Shown: positions 34,520-46,152 of the stretch, in pieces
How the letters are laid out: every line of letters begins with the position of its first letter
Numbering within the stretch: the stretch's first letter is position 1
Assembly (NCBI GenBank): GCA_033977485.1
Contig: CM066992.1
Coordinates: 106,503,450 to 106,567,449 of the forward strand
From: Hydrangea macrophylla
Lineage: Eukaryota > Streptophyta > Magnoliopsida > Cornales > Hydrangeaceae
Reading direction: 5' to 3'
DNA: 64,000 bases
The notes under the pieces: generated by a model
Told to the model about the DNA's origin: nothing
What the model saw: only the letters and a program-made list of their open reading frames with translations
Database searches by the model: none
Program-made: the position numbers and the translations under genes

Positions 34520-35250
34520 GCAAGGCTTGTGATTAAAGGGTATAGATAAAAGGAGGGTCTAGACTACTTTGATACGTATTCTCCTATTATGAGAATAACA
34601 TCCATTCGAATGATTATTGTAATTGTAGTTCTGCAAAATCTTGAAATAGGTCAAATGGATATTAAGACTGCATTGCTTAATAGAGATTTGAATGAAGAAA
34701 TCTACATGGAACAACCCGAAGGGTTTTCTGCTCCAGGGCAAGAAAAGAAAGTGTGCAAGTTTGTCAAATCATTGTATGGCTTAAAGCAAGCTCCCAAATA
34801 ATGGCATGATAAATTTGACAAAGTTATGATTTCTAGTGGATTTAAGATCAATGAGTGTGACAAATGTGTTTATGTCAAAGACACCAATGATGGCTATGTC
34901 ATCTTGTGTCTTTATGTTGACGACATGCTCATTGTGGAAATTAATGATAAAATTATTACCTCAACTAAGAAATGTTGAATTCTAAATTTGACATGTAAGA
35001 TATGGGACTTACTGATGTTATATTGGGCATCAAGATCTCTAAAAATACAAATGGCCTTGTTTTTTCATAGTCACATTATGTAGACAAGATTTTGGAGAAG
35101 TTCAACAAGTCTGATACGAGTGTAGCTAGGATGCCTGTGGACTGAAGTCTACACCTATCTAAGAATACCAATGAGAGTGTTTCTCAACTGGAATATTCTC
35201 AAGTGATAGGAAGCTTGATGTACTTGATGAGTTGTACAAGGATTAACATT
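34520..35250 (+). pseudogene. pol: Ty1/copia reverse transcriptase, remaining part
   Basis: RVT_2 continues: QMDIKTALLNRDLNEEIYMEQP, where the first catalytic Asp is visible, then VCKFVKSLYGLKQAPK and, after a stop at 34799, CLYVDDMLIV with the YVDD active-site motif near 34912-34925. Downstream RT thumb segments survive in shifting frames to about 35250. Multiple stops. Confidence 0.92.
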
Positions 35251-35312
35251 GCTTATTCAGTTTGTAAACTGAGTAGATACACTAGTAATCCAGGAAATAA
35301 CATTGGAAAGGG

Positions 35313-35894
35313 ATGGTGAGAATACTCCGGTACTTACGTTACAATCATGATCATGGGTTGGACTATATGAGATATCCAGCTGTATTGGAAGGATACAGTA
35401 ATGCAAACTGGATGTCAGATATGAAAGATTCAAAGTCCACAAGTGGATATGTTTTTACACTTGGTAGTGCAGCTATTTCATGGAAGTCTTCAAAACAAAC
35501 TTGTATAGTTAGATCGACAATGGAGTCAAAATTTATTACACTAGACAAGGTAACAGAAGAAGCTGAATGGCTTCACCATTTTGTAGAAGATATTCTAAGA
35601 TGGTCAAAACCAGTGCCATCAATTTGCATACACTGCGATAGCCAGTCTGCTGTTGGAAGGGCACAAAACAATATGTATAATGGTAAATCAAGACATATTC
35701 ATCGAAGACACAATACCATAAAACAACTACTCTCAAGCGGGGTTGTCACGATTGACTATGTAAAATCAAAGGACAATGTTGTGGATCCGCTAACCAAAGG
35801 ATTAAATGGAGAGTTAGTTAATAAATCATTTAAAGGAATGGGACTAAAGCCTATGATATTACAAGGTATTGGAATGGAAACCCAACCTAGTTGA
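35313..35894 (+). pseudogene. pol: Ty1/copia RNase H
   Basis: The longest intact copia frame: [20 protein letters not shown] (the canonical Asp of this motif is Asn here), [39 protein letters not shown] and the terminal [14 protein letters not shown]. Degrades the RNA strand of the RNA/DNA hybrid. The length is normal and the frame is open, but the first acidic residue is replaced and upstream parts are broken. Confidence 0.92.
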
Positions 35895-36440
35895 CTAGAG
35901 ATCCCAAGATCTAGGTTCAAAGGGACAACCTAATTTTATGTATGTACAAAACTTAGGAGAAATGCCCTCCTACCCATTTCTATGATATAACACTGACACT
36001 TGCATAGTTTGAGGATAAGCTTAGCTTTTAATGACTATGTATATTGGTATTGCCAAGCGGAGTATAGTAGGATACTCTAAACAAGTCACCTATGTGAATG
36101 AGAAGTGGGGCCACTTCTTAAAGAATTTGAAAAAGGCAAAATTCTTTGATAAGCATTCACTGAACCAGGCGAGTGTTCAAGGCCAAAATGAACACAAGTG
36201 TAAGAACTAAACTATGTTTTTGGAAAGCTCCTGTGTGAGATTTGTTGGTTATTTACATTAACGGCAATTAGTTCAAGACTATACACTCACTGGTCTGCCA
36301 GTAAATCTAATAGACTACCACACGGGAAGGTTCAAAGCCAAAAGCTAACTGTCCTGTTATAGGAGTGATCCGTTGTGCTCTCTCTTATTGAGTCTACGTT
36401 GTCTCACATCATTTTGATTAATTTCATTCACGTGCGGGAT
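35895..36440 (+). other. Copia 3' untranslated region
   Basis: Non-coding tail between RNase H and the 3' LTR, ending in GTGCGGGAT, a weak polypurine tract. Shares several short segments (ACCAAAATGAACACAA-like, GTAAATCCAATAGA-like) with 37511-37980. Confidence 0.7.
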
Positions 36441-37510
36441 TGTTGGATAAGTATATGGTTTTTGGCCATGTGTAAGGCCTAATAGAAGTGGGACCTACTT
36501 AGAGGTTTAGTGGGGTGTGTGTGTTCCAAGAGGAGATGAAGTTTTGATATTCACATATCCAAAAACATTATTGGGTGAATAAGAAATTAATGCTTAAAGG
36601 TTTCCCTTTACAAGGAGTTGTTGAAATGGAAAATGTTCACAACTTACCTTGTCCCACATAGGAAAATTAGAAGAAGTTTCAAGTGCATTTATAAAGCTAC
36701 TTCAAGCTATGGGTTTGGGCCCCAAGGGGTACCCACTTTTGTGGAAGGGAAAAGACCTAAGGCCCACTGGGTTTATTCTACACATACGCACACACGCGCC
36801 ACCACCCCCGTCCGGCCGGCCGAGCCGAGTCAGGTTGGGTCATGGTATGGGTACGGGTGCGGGTGCGGGTACGGCCTACGCAGTATTTCTTTTTGGACCC
36901 CTCAATTACAAGTTTTTTAATTTCTGTGTATACATAATTGAGTGACACTTGGAATTTCTGCACATGTTTTGCATTACAGAAATTTACATCAAAGTCTTGT
37001 GGGAATCCTGAACTGTTGCAGAAACTAAACAAAGAATAGTTGCAGAAATTGAAAGGACTGTGATTTATTACACTGATAAATATTCATCCTATAAATCCCC
37101 TATTTTTCCCTCAGTCTATATACAATTTTTACAGATTGTTTTTCAGTAGTTCCTTCTTCCAATTCTTATTTTTCGGAAAGAGAAATACAGACATAGTTGG
37201 TTCACTGGAGCAGTCGAACACTATGCTTGTCGACTGCTAATTACCGCTGTATCCTGAGAGATAGATGTCGGAGATATCCTCGAGCACTTCTGGTGAGGCG
37301 GCGAATCTGTTTAGAGGAAACTGTGTATATATCACAAGCCTCGGTTTGATATTTTGTATCTAGTTTGTGCTTTCTTTTAGTTACTATAATTCTGATTTCT
37401 TTTGGCAGTATCAATTTTTAATATCAGATTAATTTTTGTATTGCTTCTATTTTACATCAACTGTATTCAAATGATCTGTTTGTTGAATATCAATAGAATT
37501 CTTCCTAACA
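36441..37510 (+). repeat. 3' LTR of the copia element
   Basis: 1070 bp, TGTTGG...CCTAACA. The last 170 bp match the 5' remnant at 7105-7288. A GC-rich block (36780-36890) of GGTGCGGGTGC type lies upstream of a TATATACAA box near 37116. A 9-bp stem (AGCAGTCGA / TCGACTGCT, 37209-37238) sits in the probable transcribed leader. Confidence 0.85.
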
Positions 37511-37980
37511 ATAAAATGTTGAGGTTATGTATTTACATGATTTAATGATATTGATGAGTAATGTTAGTACATACTCTTAATTGATGTCACCTATATGAAA
37601 ATAGAAGTGGGGTCGCTTCTATGAGAACTTCAAAGGCTTCGTTCTCTAAGAATTTTCATGAAATAGGATCACATTCAGGACCAAAATGAACACAACCGAA
37701 TGAATTAATATGTATAAGGATATGTGGTGTGTTATCTAGTGTTGGTTTACACGGAAGGTTAAACAGTTCAATACTTAACATACACTGCTTCATCGAGTAA
37801 ATCCAATAGATATGCACTAAGGGAAAGTTCAAGTCCAAAAGACACTCTTCTAACGCATCGCAAGTCCGTGAATTGCTCTCGTAGTTTTATTCTATTTCGT
37901 TTTTTTGGTCTAGATAGCCATAATCATTCACATGTGGAGATTTGGGGTGTGAATGAGAGCTTATGTAAGTTCAAGGGGAT
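37511..37980 (+). other. 3' tail of a second, related copia element
   Basis: Non-coding, but colinear with 36060-36440 of the first copia at low identity. Ends in TTCAAGGGGAT, a plausible polypurine tract, right before the next LTR. The first copia therefore appears to have inserted into the tail of a relative. Confidence 0.55.
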
Positions 37981-38602
37981 TGTTAGAATCGCTATGGATC
38001 GACTCACTGCTCAGGGAAAGACTTAGAACATTAAGTTTCAAGATTCTAGAAGAGGGGTTTTTGACCGTTCGACCGGGTCAATGGCTATATGAAGTTTTAA
38101 CAAGGTCTGGCAAAGGGGCACAACCGGTCTACCAGACCTTGTTTGTGAAGAGTCACAACTTTTCATGTAGAAATTTTGAATTTGTTTGAACTTTGTCTAT
38201 TCTAATGGCTGATAAACGTGTATATACTAATATATATATATAGTGTATCGGTGTTGGGATACAACCGTTTGTGTACAGAGGCATCTCTTACCCAATAGAC
38301 ACCTCTATATATACAATGTAGTTATCTATGTTAAAAGATACTTGATTTTCAGATTTTATCTTCTCTTCTTCATCTATTCTAGAGTTATTTAGAGTAATTC
38401 TTATACATATAATTATGCAGAACAATTGAAGTTTGTTGTACTTCAATTGTTAGATCGTAGTATCCTCAAGAACAAGTTGTCATAGTCCACAAAACAACGA
38501 TATGTGAGACATAAACTTATTTTTCGGACAACGTATTCTCACGTGCTTCGATTTTAAGTTTAGTCACTATGTTCATTAGTTTCATATCCATTGTATCCAA
38601 CA
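37981..38602 (+). repeat. Probable LTR of the second copia element
   Basis: About 620 bp from TGTTAGAATC to ATCCAACA, with a CTCTATATATAC promoter box near 38307. The right boundary is set only by the CA end and the size, as no partner or duplication is available. Confidence 0.55.
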
Positions 38603-40255
38603 ATCACCATGACAAAAAACTGTATCAAATTATTTTTTGTTTGTAAACACGTGAATTGTAACCATCATAATAGAAAAAAGACGTTTCCAATGACAAAACC
38701 ACTATGGTTTTGATCAAAGGGTTGAGATTTATTTGCTCCCAAGGATGTTTATCCAAGGACTAATCCCTCACTCTCTATTGCGTTCATGGTACGCGCATAC
38801 CACTGTGCGCATATAGTAGAAGTTTTTCCATGTAAATTTGAAAAACATCAAACTATGAAAATATTATTTCCCAAGTATTTGGACTAAATTTGAAACATGT
38901 TATTGTTTTGCGATAGCTCTTAGATTATGGTTTGAATGAATTTGATAGTTATAGTGTTTGGATATTGTTTTGCAAAATTGGATCAAAAGACAAAGTTGCC
39001 CCGTGCTATATTGCTATGATATTATTGTTGAATACATAATTACTTTATTTTGTTAATATATTATTAATTGTTAATAACAAATTATCTAGTTAAATAATAA
39101 ATTAATTAAATGTATTAGATAAAATAATTTATACTAATTTTTATTAATTACTAGTGGTGATGAATATATATATATATACATATTTTGGCTAAGTACTAAT
39201 ACTGGTTGTTACTGATATACATATGTATCTTAATTAATTGCATAATTACTTATTTAAATACAATAATATAGAGTAATGATATGCTTCCCTCTTTAAATAT
39301 AGAGTAACGTCACTCTTACTAAATTTTGTATTCTAAATATAGTTGTCAAGACATGTGGTACCAATTTAACATTATTCAATGAAAATTAAGTAGCCCTACT
39401 CACACATGTGTTGTGTGAATATAAATAGGACAATTACATTTCAGTCAACTTTTTGTATGAAATTTAGAAGTCAATTTAATACTTTTTAAAATTTTAAAAA
39501 AAAATTTCAATATTAATTTTTTAAAAAAATTTAAAAGTCATCAACAAATTACAAAAACATCAACTTTTGAGTGGTTATTTTGTGTTTGAGTCTATTTTAT
39601 ATTTTCAACGTTATGAGCTTGTACCTAAATGTTGTGATGATTGCTCCCAACATTTGAAAGACTTGTTCCAAACGTTGTGAAGAGTTTGCACCCAACTTTG
39701 AAACAAGTTGCTCCCTACATTTTGAAGAGTTGTTCCCAAACTTTTCGAAGAGTTGCTTCCAACGGTTGAAAGAGTTGCTCCACAATATCATATAAAATTT
39801 GATGACTTTTTCATTTTACAAAAAAAAAAAAAAGATGATATTTTTTAAAGTTTAGAAAAAGCAATAGATTGTGATTAAAAAAGAAGAAGGAAAGAGCAAT
39901 AGATTGACTTTCAAATTCTAAACAATTGAAAGTTAATTATCCCAATATAAATCGAATGATATCATTACTTTTTAAATATATGGCAAACAAATTATAGCAT
40001 TATATATTTGTTGTCTTATAGTGAGGATATAGTTGTTAATAGATGTAATCGAGTAATTCTAAACTTCCAAAATCTTCCATCCCAAACAGGGGCGGAGGGA
40101 GTGTAGTCCCGGGGTGTGCCCATGCCCTCCTAAAATTTTGGAAACTAAGGTTTTAGCTAATAAATTCTGGATGTTTTTCATTAGGTCTCCTCTCCCCTCA
40201 AATAAAAATAAAAAAACCATATGGGTATAACTCTAAGAGCATTTGGGTATGATTA
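38603..40255. other. AT-rich non-coding sequence
   Basis: No gene. A minisatellite at about 39640-39785 repeats GTTGCTCCCAAC...GAAGAGTT-like units of about 30 bp. At 40088 CAGGGGCGGAGGG resembles the end of a hAT-type element, but no second end is visible before the LTR that follows. Confidence 0.5.
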
Positions 40256-41625
40256 TGTCATGCCCCGTAGTAGCAAAAATAAATAAAATAAAATTTCTTT
40301 TTTGACTCGTATGCCATGACAGTTGAGAGTCATCATATTGTCCATAAACAAAGTCTAATCATAAGAGTAATGAATCAAACGACGCATTGGGAACATCTAA
40401 GTTCAATATATTATTATAAGAGTTTACTAACTATTACAAACCATAAGTAGCAGCGGAAATGAAATAAAGTGTTATGGAAACGTATGCCAATTACAAACTT
40501 TTTACTAATACAAAAAGTCTCTAGAACATAAGCATAAACTAACTATGGCGAAGCTCCAGGTCTTCAGTCTGCGTAGTAGTCGTATCCAGCATAGCCTCCC
40601 TCATAAGCATAATTGTCTCTTATAGACTCATAACTGGGAAAGGCTGGTTGTAGGATATCCAGCGGCATAAAACACCGTCAGCTTATGAAAGCCGAGTGAA
40701 TGTAAATACTTACAGAGGATCAATAGATATGCAGTATATAAAACAACATCATTAAGGATCTTCTCGTCATTCTTGTTCATGTATGCATCAACTCACTACA
40801 TGCGACCGCTAACATTAACTCAACAATGATATGGGCTCAGAGTTCCGAACCCACACATACTATCAACCATCCCTTTTTTCAATTATGCATCCCTTAGTCT
40901 CGGTTATGAACCAAGGTGACTGCGTTGGCATACCCTTTATCCTCTCTCATGGGCTAAATCAGTTATTGCACCCCTTGGCCTCTATTAGACTAAGATGATC
41001 GCATCGGCACCACCCTGAGTCTCGGGCATGGACTAACGTGACCATATCCCTTAGTCTCTATCAAATTTATCATCCCGATCTTGGACTAAGGTGACATTCT
41101 GTTAGTCTCTATCGGACCAGGGTGATAGCATAGTTATCGTTCGCATGATTTGTATCTCTTAGTCTCTATCGGACTCTTTGCCCCGGTTATGGACTAAGGT
41201 GATACCACCAGTATATCCCTTAGCCTCGGTCATGGACTACAGTAACATATCCCTTAGCCTCTATCGGACTCTCAGGCTCGGTTTTAGACTAAGGTAATTT
41301 TCCTTTAGCCTCTATTGGACCAAGGTGATATAGGTATTCACAAAATCACATCTATACACAACGAAGCCTAACACGTAGTCCTAACTTAACACCACACAAC
41401 CACATACCAACGCCGTACACAACATCCCACAATTCTCATGACTGCTTATACACACATATAACAGAAAATAGACCTCCACGATCAATGAACCTACTACTAT
41501 GCATGTCGGCATTCCAACCCGGTTAACGACATCACATTAATCGTTATTGACCAGTTCCACTTATATAATGCATTAGAGATTCATTATTCAAGCGTGTGCA
41601 TTATTCAAATACTGCGGTAGACACC
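40256..41625 (-). repeat. LTR fragment in minus orientation with an inverted-repeat array
   Basis: The start TGTCATGCCCCG is the reverse of a gypsy-type LTR end (CGGGGCATGACA). The body is non-coding. At 40895-41335 lies an array of CCTTAGTC...GACTAAGG inverted pairs. The far end and a matching duplication of GATTA could not be found, so the boundary on the right is uncertain. Confidence 0.45.
40895..41335. repeat. Array of degenerate CCTTAGTC...GACTAAGG inverted repeats
   Basis: About nine units. Each begins CCTTAG(T/C)CTC followed by TATCGG or GGT.ATG and ends GGACTAAGGTGA or a variant. Arms are 7-9 bp, so each unit or pair can form a hairpin. Spacing is 25-60 bp. Confidence 0.8.
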
Positions 41626-42355
41626 CAATTTTTGCTCATCCCAAGAAAAATATGTTGATAACTTTCAGCAAGTCTGATAGATATAAAGAGCTTATCAATA
41701 CAGGGTCCTTGGACTTCGAATCATCAAAATCGGACCACAGACGAAGAAACGATCGGATTCTGAAGTTTCAATAATTAGTGATTTTCAAAAGAGGGACAAA
41801 TTTACTTTTTTGGCATTCCTGAAGTTGGAGCACATATTTTTTATGCCAGAATTGAAGTACATGCTAAACCGATAAGTCCCTAAAATTTTGTCGCAATCTG
41901 GCACTATGATGATGTCAAAATCAAGTTCTTGTTTAACCCTATTAAAAGCATGGTACAATGGAAATAGGGTATCGAGTCCACAGGGATTAGAATGCAACAA
42001 TGCTCGGTGGGCGCTTAAAGACCAATTATCAAGCGAGAAGAAATTACCAAACTAAGAAATAAAATTGAGTCTTTTCGACTTTGGATTCGATTCAATTTGT
42101 ACTAACTTATACTACACTGACTATTTAGAAATCGTGAATTAAATTTGAACAAAGCTAAGGCCTAAGTTTAATTAAAAATTGGGAGTTCTGTAAATGGAGA
42201 AATTGAGGTTGGGGAGCATTCCCCCACCTTGGACCAAACCATACACGGCTCTCATACTTGTGGCACTTTCTAGAGTAGAAATCCCATTGTGACAAACTAT
42301 CAAATACAATACATAGGTATGTGATTAGAGTTTAGAGATTTAATAACTCCCAATG
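41626..42355. other. Unassigned repeat-like sequence left of the 42356 element
   Basis: GGTAGACACCCAATTTTTG near 41626 resembles the start of some gypsy (Tat-like) LTRs. After about 41770 the sequence is unrecognised. It is contiguous with 50919 onward once the inserted element is removed. Confidence 0.3.
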
Positions 42356-44481
42356 TGTCATACCCGCTCTTGCGGTATTTATTTATATCATTTTAGCATG
42401 CTTACGGTTGTGTTAATTAACGTGTGTGAAGTGAGTGATGACTCACTAGTTGTTGGAGGGTGTCTTTTGAGAACCTAGTATTGGCCTTAAAGGCAGTTCG
42501 GAAGGTGTCAAGAGAGGACACGGGAACATGGAAAGACATGTTGCATTAGCATAGCTAAATGACATTTATGTGATTTAAATGTTATTTGACTTACTGAATT
42601 TTGATGAATAGTAAATTTACCTGCGTAGAGTAAATTCTGATAATCTTGATACTATTAGATATCATTTTGAGAACTGTGGTGAGAACGTGAGTGTCACGTT
42701 ATATAAAAGGTAGGATGTGTAGAGATTCTACAGAATTTGGTTTTCGGACATAATTTTGGATCCAAACAAGACTTAATCGAAAACTTTTATAATTTATAGT
42801 TTTCACCCGTAAAGTTATAAAATGGGCGTGCACGATGTTTCAAGACATAATGAGGAGTTTTGAGAAACCCGCGGGGAGGTAAACACGATTTTCGAAAAGA
42901 TTGTCTATATATAGATGAGGGTGAGTTTGCATTAGTTGCAAACTCATATAATATCTTGGGAGAGGAGAGAGAAAAGGGAGATTTAGTTCTCCGAGCTTTG
43001 CGACGACGATCGGCGACATTTCGTCCGACTGAATTTCACCAAACTTCATATTTGAACTCCCTAAGGTAAGGGCTACGTTTTGATAGTCTTTAGACCGCGT
43101 TTGGCTAACTTTTTATAAATTTCTAAATCTAGGAATTTGGGGAAAACACGTGTAAACTTGTAGGTTTCGCGTAGGATCGGAGATTTGGCGTTTAATCGGG
43201 CTTGTAGTCGTTCCCTCAAAGTTATACGACGATAGCTCGAGGTATGAATTTCTAGCCTATGTTATATAGGTGAAATACATGTTTTATATTTCGATGACGA
43301 AATTGTGATCCGGGCAAAACCCATGTGTTAATCTTAGGCCCGTTAATTATGCACGCGCTTAAATGTGAAAAGCATGTTAAATTTTACGCGAGCACGTATA
43401 TGTGTTAAATGAGTATGTTTATGTGCCTATGTGGGTTAAAGGGGGATTTGTGCTAATTCACCGTGAGGCGTCCTCTAGAAGGGGGAGGATTAGCAGTGAC
43501 GACGGTCACTTGCCGATAAAGGCATTACGTGACATGTCGAAGGGGCATGGGTCATGGTTGAGTCGAAAGACTTTGGATCGGTGAAGGTGCACTTATTCCC
43601 TAGAGACCATTAGTTATGTGTTATGATGAGATTAAAGCATGATTTGTCATATATGCATATGTTAGAAATTGTGCACTCAACATACAGCTGAGCAATGGAG
43701 ATTTACTCCATTGCAGGTATGAAGAAAGGAAAGATGGAATGCGAGGAATGAGGCCGTTGGGGATCAATCGGAGGAATTGGTGTATAGAACATTTTTGTAA
43801 CCGAATTATAGGAGGTCTGTATCATTTTTGGATTGATGTAATATTCTTTTGAAAACCTTTTTAAGTTGGTTGGAAGCGACTCGGAATCTTGAGTTCGCGT
43901 CTTGATGTTTAACAAGTTGAATTTCATGTTTTATGAATTGTTGAAGTCCTTATGAGATTTTGATCCAAACGAACCCTCAACTTAATTAGTTAACGTTTTC
44001 CAAACTTAGGAAAGTTGTTATACTTGTCCTTATAACATTGGTAAAGTTTGCTAAGAATTGGATTATGTTTGAAAGGTTGCATCGGGTGAAGGTTGGGTAA
44101 TGCCTTAGCAAAATTCTGCAGCTTTGGCCAGGATTCTGCTAAAGGGTCATTCGACCGGTCGAAGGGGGTCGTTCGACCGGTCGAAATACCCCCTGCAAGA
44201 ATTCTTTAACTCCTTCTCCCAATGTTCGGAACAACTTCTAACTAGGCATGGGGGTACCTTTGGGGACCCTTTGACCTATGAAAATGTTACTTTTGAAAAC
44301 GAAACTCGTTAAGGCGTGTTTGGACACGTGTTTAATATAACCTTTGAAAAACTATTTGGAAGTTGGTTATTTTGGAGCAAAACTTTTATTAAGGTTATTT
44401 TGGGAACTTTAATCATCGTTGGTAAGCCTTGATGGCGTGCCACGTAACCTGGATTCATATGTATGGATCCGGGGCGTGACA
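42356..44481 (+). repeat. 5' LTR of the young LARD
   Basis: TGTCATACCCGC...GGGGCGTGACA. A TATATATAG box near 42908 is followed about 150 bp later by an AAG/GTAAGG splice-donor-like site (43064). Two TTCGACCGGTCGAA palindromes lie 300 bp from the 3' end. The 60-107 codon frames in it are not genes. Confidence 0.95.
44150..44185. repeat. Pair of TTCGACCGGTCGAA palindromes (5' LTR)
   Basis: Two perfect 14-bp palindromes, 22 bp apart start to start, preceded by two ATTCTGC motifs within 45 bp. The identical pair is at 50582-50617 in the 3' LTR. Confidence 0.93.
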
Positions 44482-44486
44482 TCTAG

Positions 44487-44500
44487 TGGTATCAGAGCAA
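44487..44500 (+). promoter_or_regulatory. tRNA-Met primer-binding site of the young LARD
   Basis: TGGTATCAGAGCAA, five bases after the 5' LTR, complementary to initiator Met tRNA. Confidence 0.92.
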
Positions 44501-45089
44501 TAGGTAACAAAACTTTGGGAACGTTCAACGTCGAGTGGAGTGTTGAGTGAATTGACACATATTCTAGAATGCATCCACATATTGTAGAGATGTTTGATGC
44601 ATATGGTATGTTGTTATACATACATGATTATGTTATTGGCATACATGCATAGTATTTATGCACTCGTGAATCGGTGGAATCATGCAGACGTGGAACCGTG
44701 TGGTGAGATAAAGTTTTCTATGGGTTATCATAGACCTTGTGGGGTGATACGAGGGAGAGATGATATCTCGATCGTGGTGAACAGTTGAATTTTCAAATGA
44801 AAATGAAATGATTTTTGGATCGAATCGGTAATTATTCAAAGTGATAGTAATAAGTGATTTTGAGGGCTTTAACTGAGAACGGAGGTTGAGTAGTGCATGT
44901 CAGGGAAGATTTCCTTATAGTTGAGAATGAAAGGTGATTGTTCGTAGTCGAGTTTTGGAATTTGGATTGATTGATAAGAGTTCCGCCTTGGACATGGACT
45001 AAACGTTGTGACGTGAGAGAATAGAGATGGACAGCTGGGGTTTATGACAGAAAGATAGTCCAGCAGAGTGTAATGCTCGAGCATGGGGT

Positions 45090-45432
45090 AGGTGAGGAAT
45101 CTCTCACCTTTTCTTACGGTGTTATCCTAAGATGCTAACCTACGGTGTGATTGTACGAGTTATCTTATGGTTTTCTCTTATACGGTGTGTATTGGGTAGT
45201 TGAAGAATCTTTTGACTTGTAGTACGGTATATGGGATGATTGGATGGTTGAGGAATCTCTTAACCTATCGAATGGTAAGTATTAAAATTGTTGAAGAATC
45301 TTTCAACGTATGGTATGTAGTTTGAGATGTTGGACGGTTGAGGAATCTCTCAACCTATCTTACGGTATGTATTGGGGGTTGAGGAATATCTCAATGTATT
45401 GTGAATATCATGGTTGTTGAGGAATCTCTCAA
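45090..45432 (+). repeat. Seven stem-loop repeats, GTTGAG-GAATCT-CTCAAC type
   Basis: Copies start at 45090, 45199, 45247, 45289, 45337, 45378 and 45415. All can form a 6-bp stem around a six-base loop (GAATCT in six, GAATAT in one). Two copies show paired changes in both arms (GGTGAG/CTCACC and GTTGAA/TTCAAC), and the others vary only in ways that keep G-U pairs in RNA. Between them lies TACGGT(A/G)TGTATTGG-like sequence. Confidence 0.92.
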
Positions 45433-46118
45433 CTGAACCTGGGTTCAAGTGGTCGTGGTACCATAAGTGGATTTGGACACAGTATGAGGATTGGTAACGA
45501 AAAGTACCAGATTGATTGTGTAAGTGGGAAGTGGTGTTTAAGGATTAACCTATGACGAGGGGTTGAGAATGGAAATGATAGAGTACGCTTGGATAGTTGA
45601 AAACAATTAGTGAAAGCTTAGTCGAGGATGGACCTCTGAAGCAGTTGCTTAGATTTGATGATCAAGTGCATGTGAATTTAACGATAAGGGCGGCATAGGT
45701 CAGAGGAGAAATGGTATAACTTAATGGAAATGATTATGAATAAGAGTTTCTTGGTGTTTTGAGGTGTGGTTTGTCAAAGAAAGTAGAACAAAGGATGTAA
45801 GACTATCGGACTTAGGGTGAAGGACAAGTGTGAATGATTGAACATGATAGGAGATTCGGAGAAATCAAATGGATATTGGATATCATAAGGATAAGGGGAT
45901 CTTGGTAAGGAATCCTATAGAAAAGTCTTTATTACAAGGGGTTGTAATGAGGATAAACCTGAACCTGAGTCCAACGGTTGTGTGATTCGATGCGTTTTGA
46001 TGTTTTCGAGAACTTACGGGTGGTTCTAAAGTGGTTGGGAAGTAGCCCTAATATGCCTTGTGAGGTTGGGGACTTTTAAAGATGTTAAATGGAGTAAAAT
46101 ATGGTCCAGGGGGTACTT

Positions 46119-46152
46119 GGACCGGTCGAAAGGGGCAGTTCGACCGGTCGAA
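46119..46152. repeat. Palindrome pair inside the interior of the young LARD
   Basis: One TTCGACCGGTCGAA (46139) and one partial copy (GGACCGGTCGAA, 46119-46130), with the same spacing as in the LTRs. The surrounding sequence resembles LTR leader, so an LTR segment may have been captured inside. Confidence 0.88.

Noticed and set aside
36780..36890. GC-rich block as a CpG island of a host gene
   Set aside because: It is inside the copia 3' LTR and consists of short GGTGCG-type repeats.
39597..39791. 64-codon minus-strand ORF with internal repeats
   Set aside because: Repeats are a decayed DNA minisatellite; no start context or family.
40088..40110. hAT transposon end (CAGGGGCGGAGGG)
   Set aside because: No matching inverted end or 8-bp duplication found, so mentioned only as a hint.
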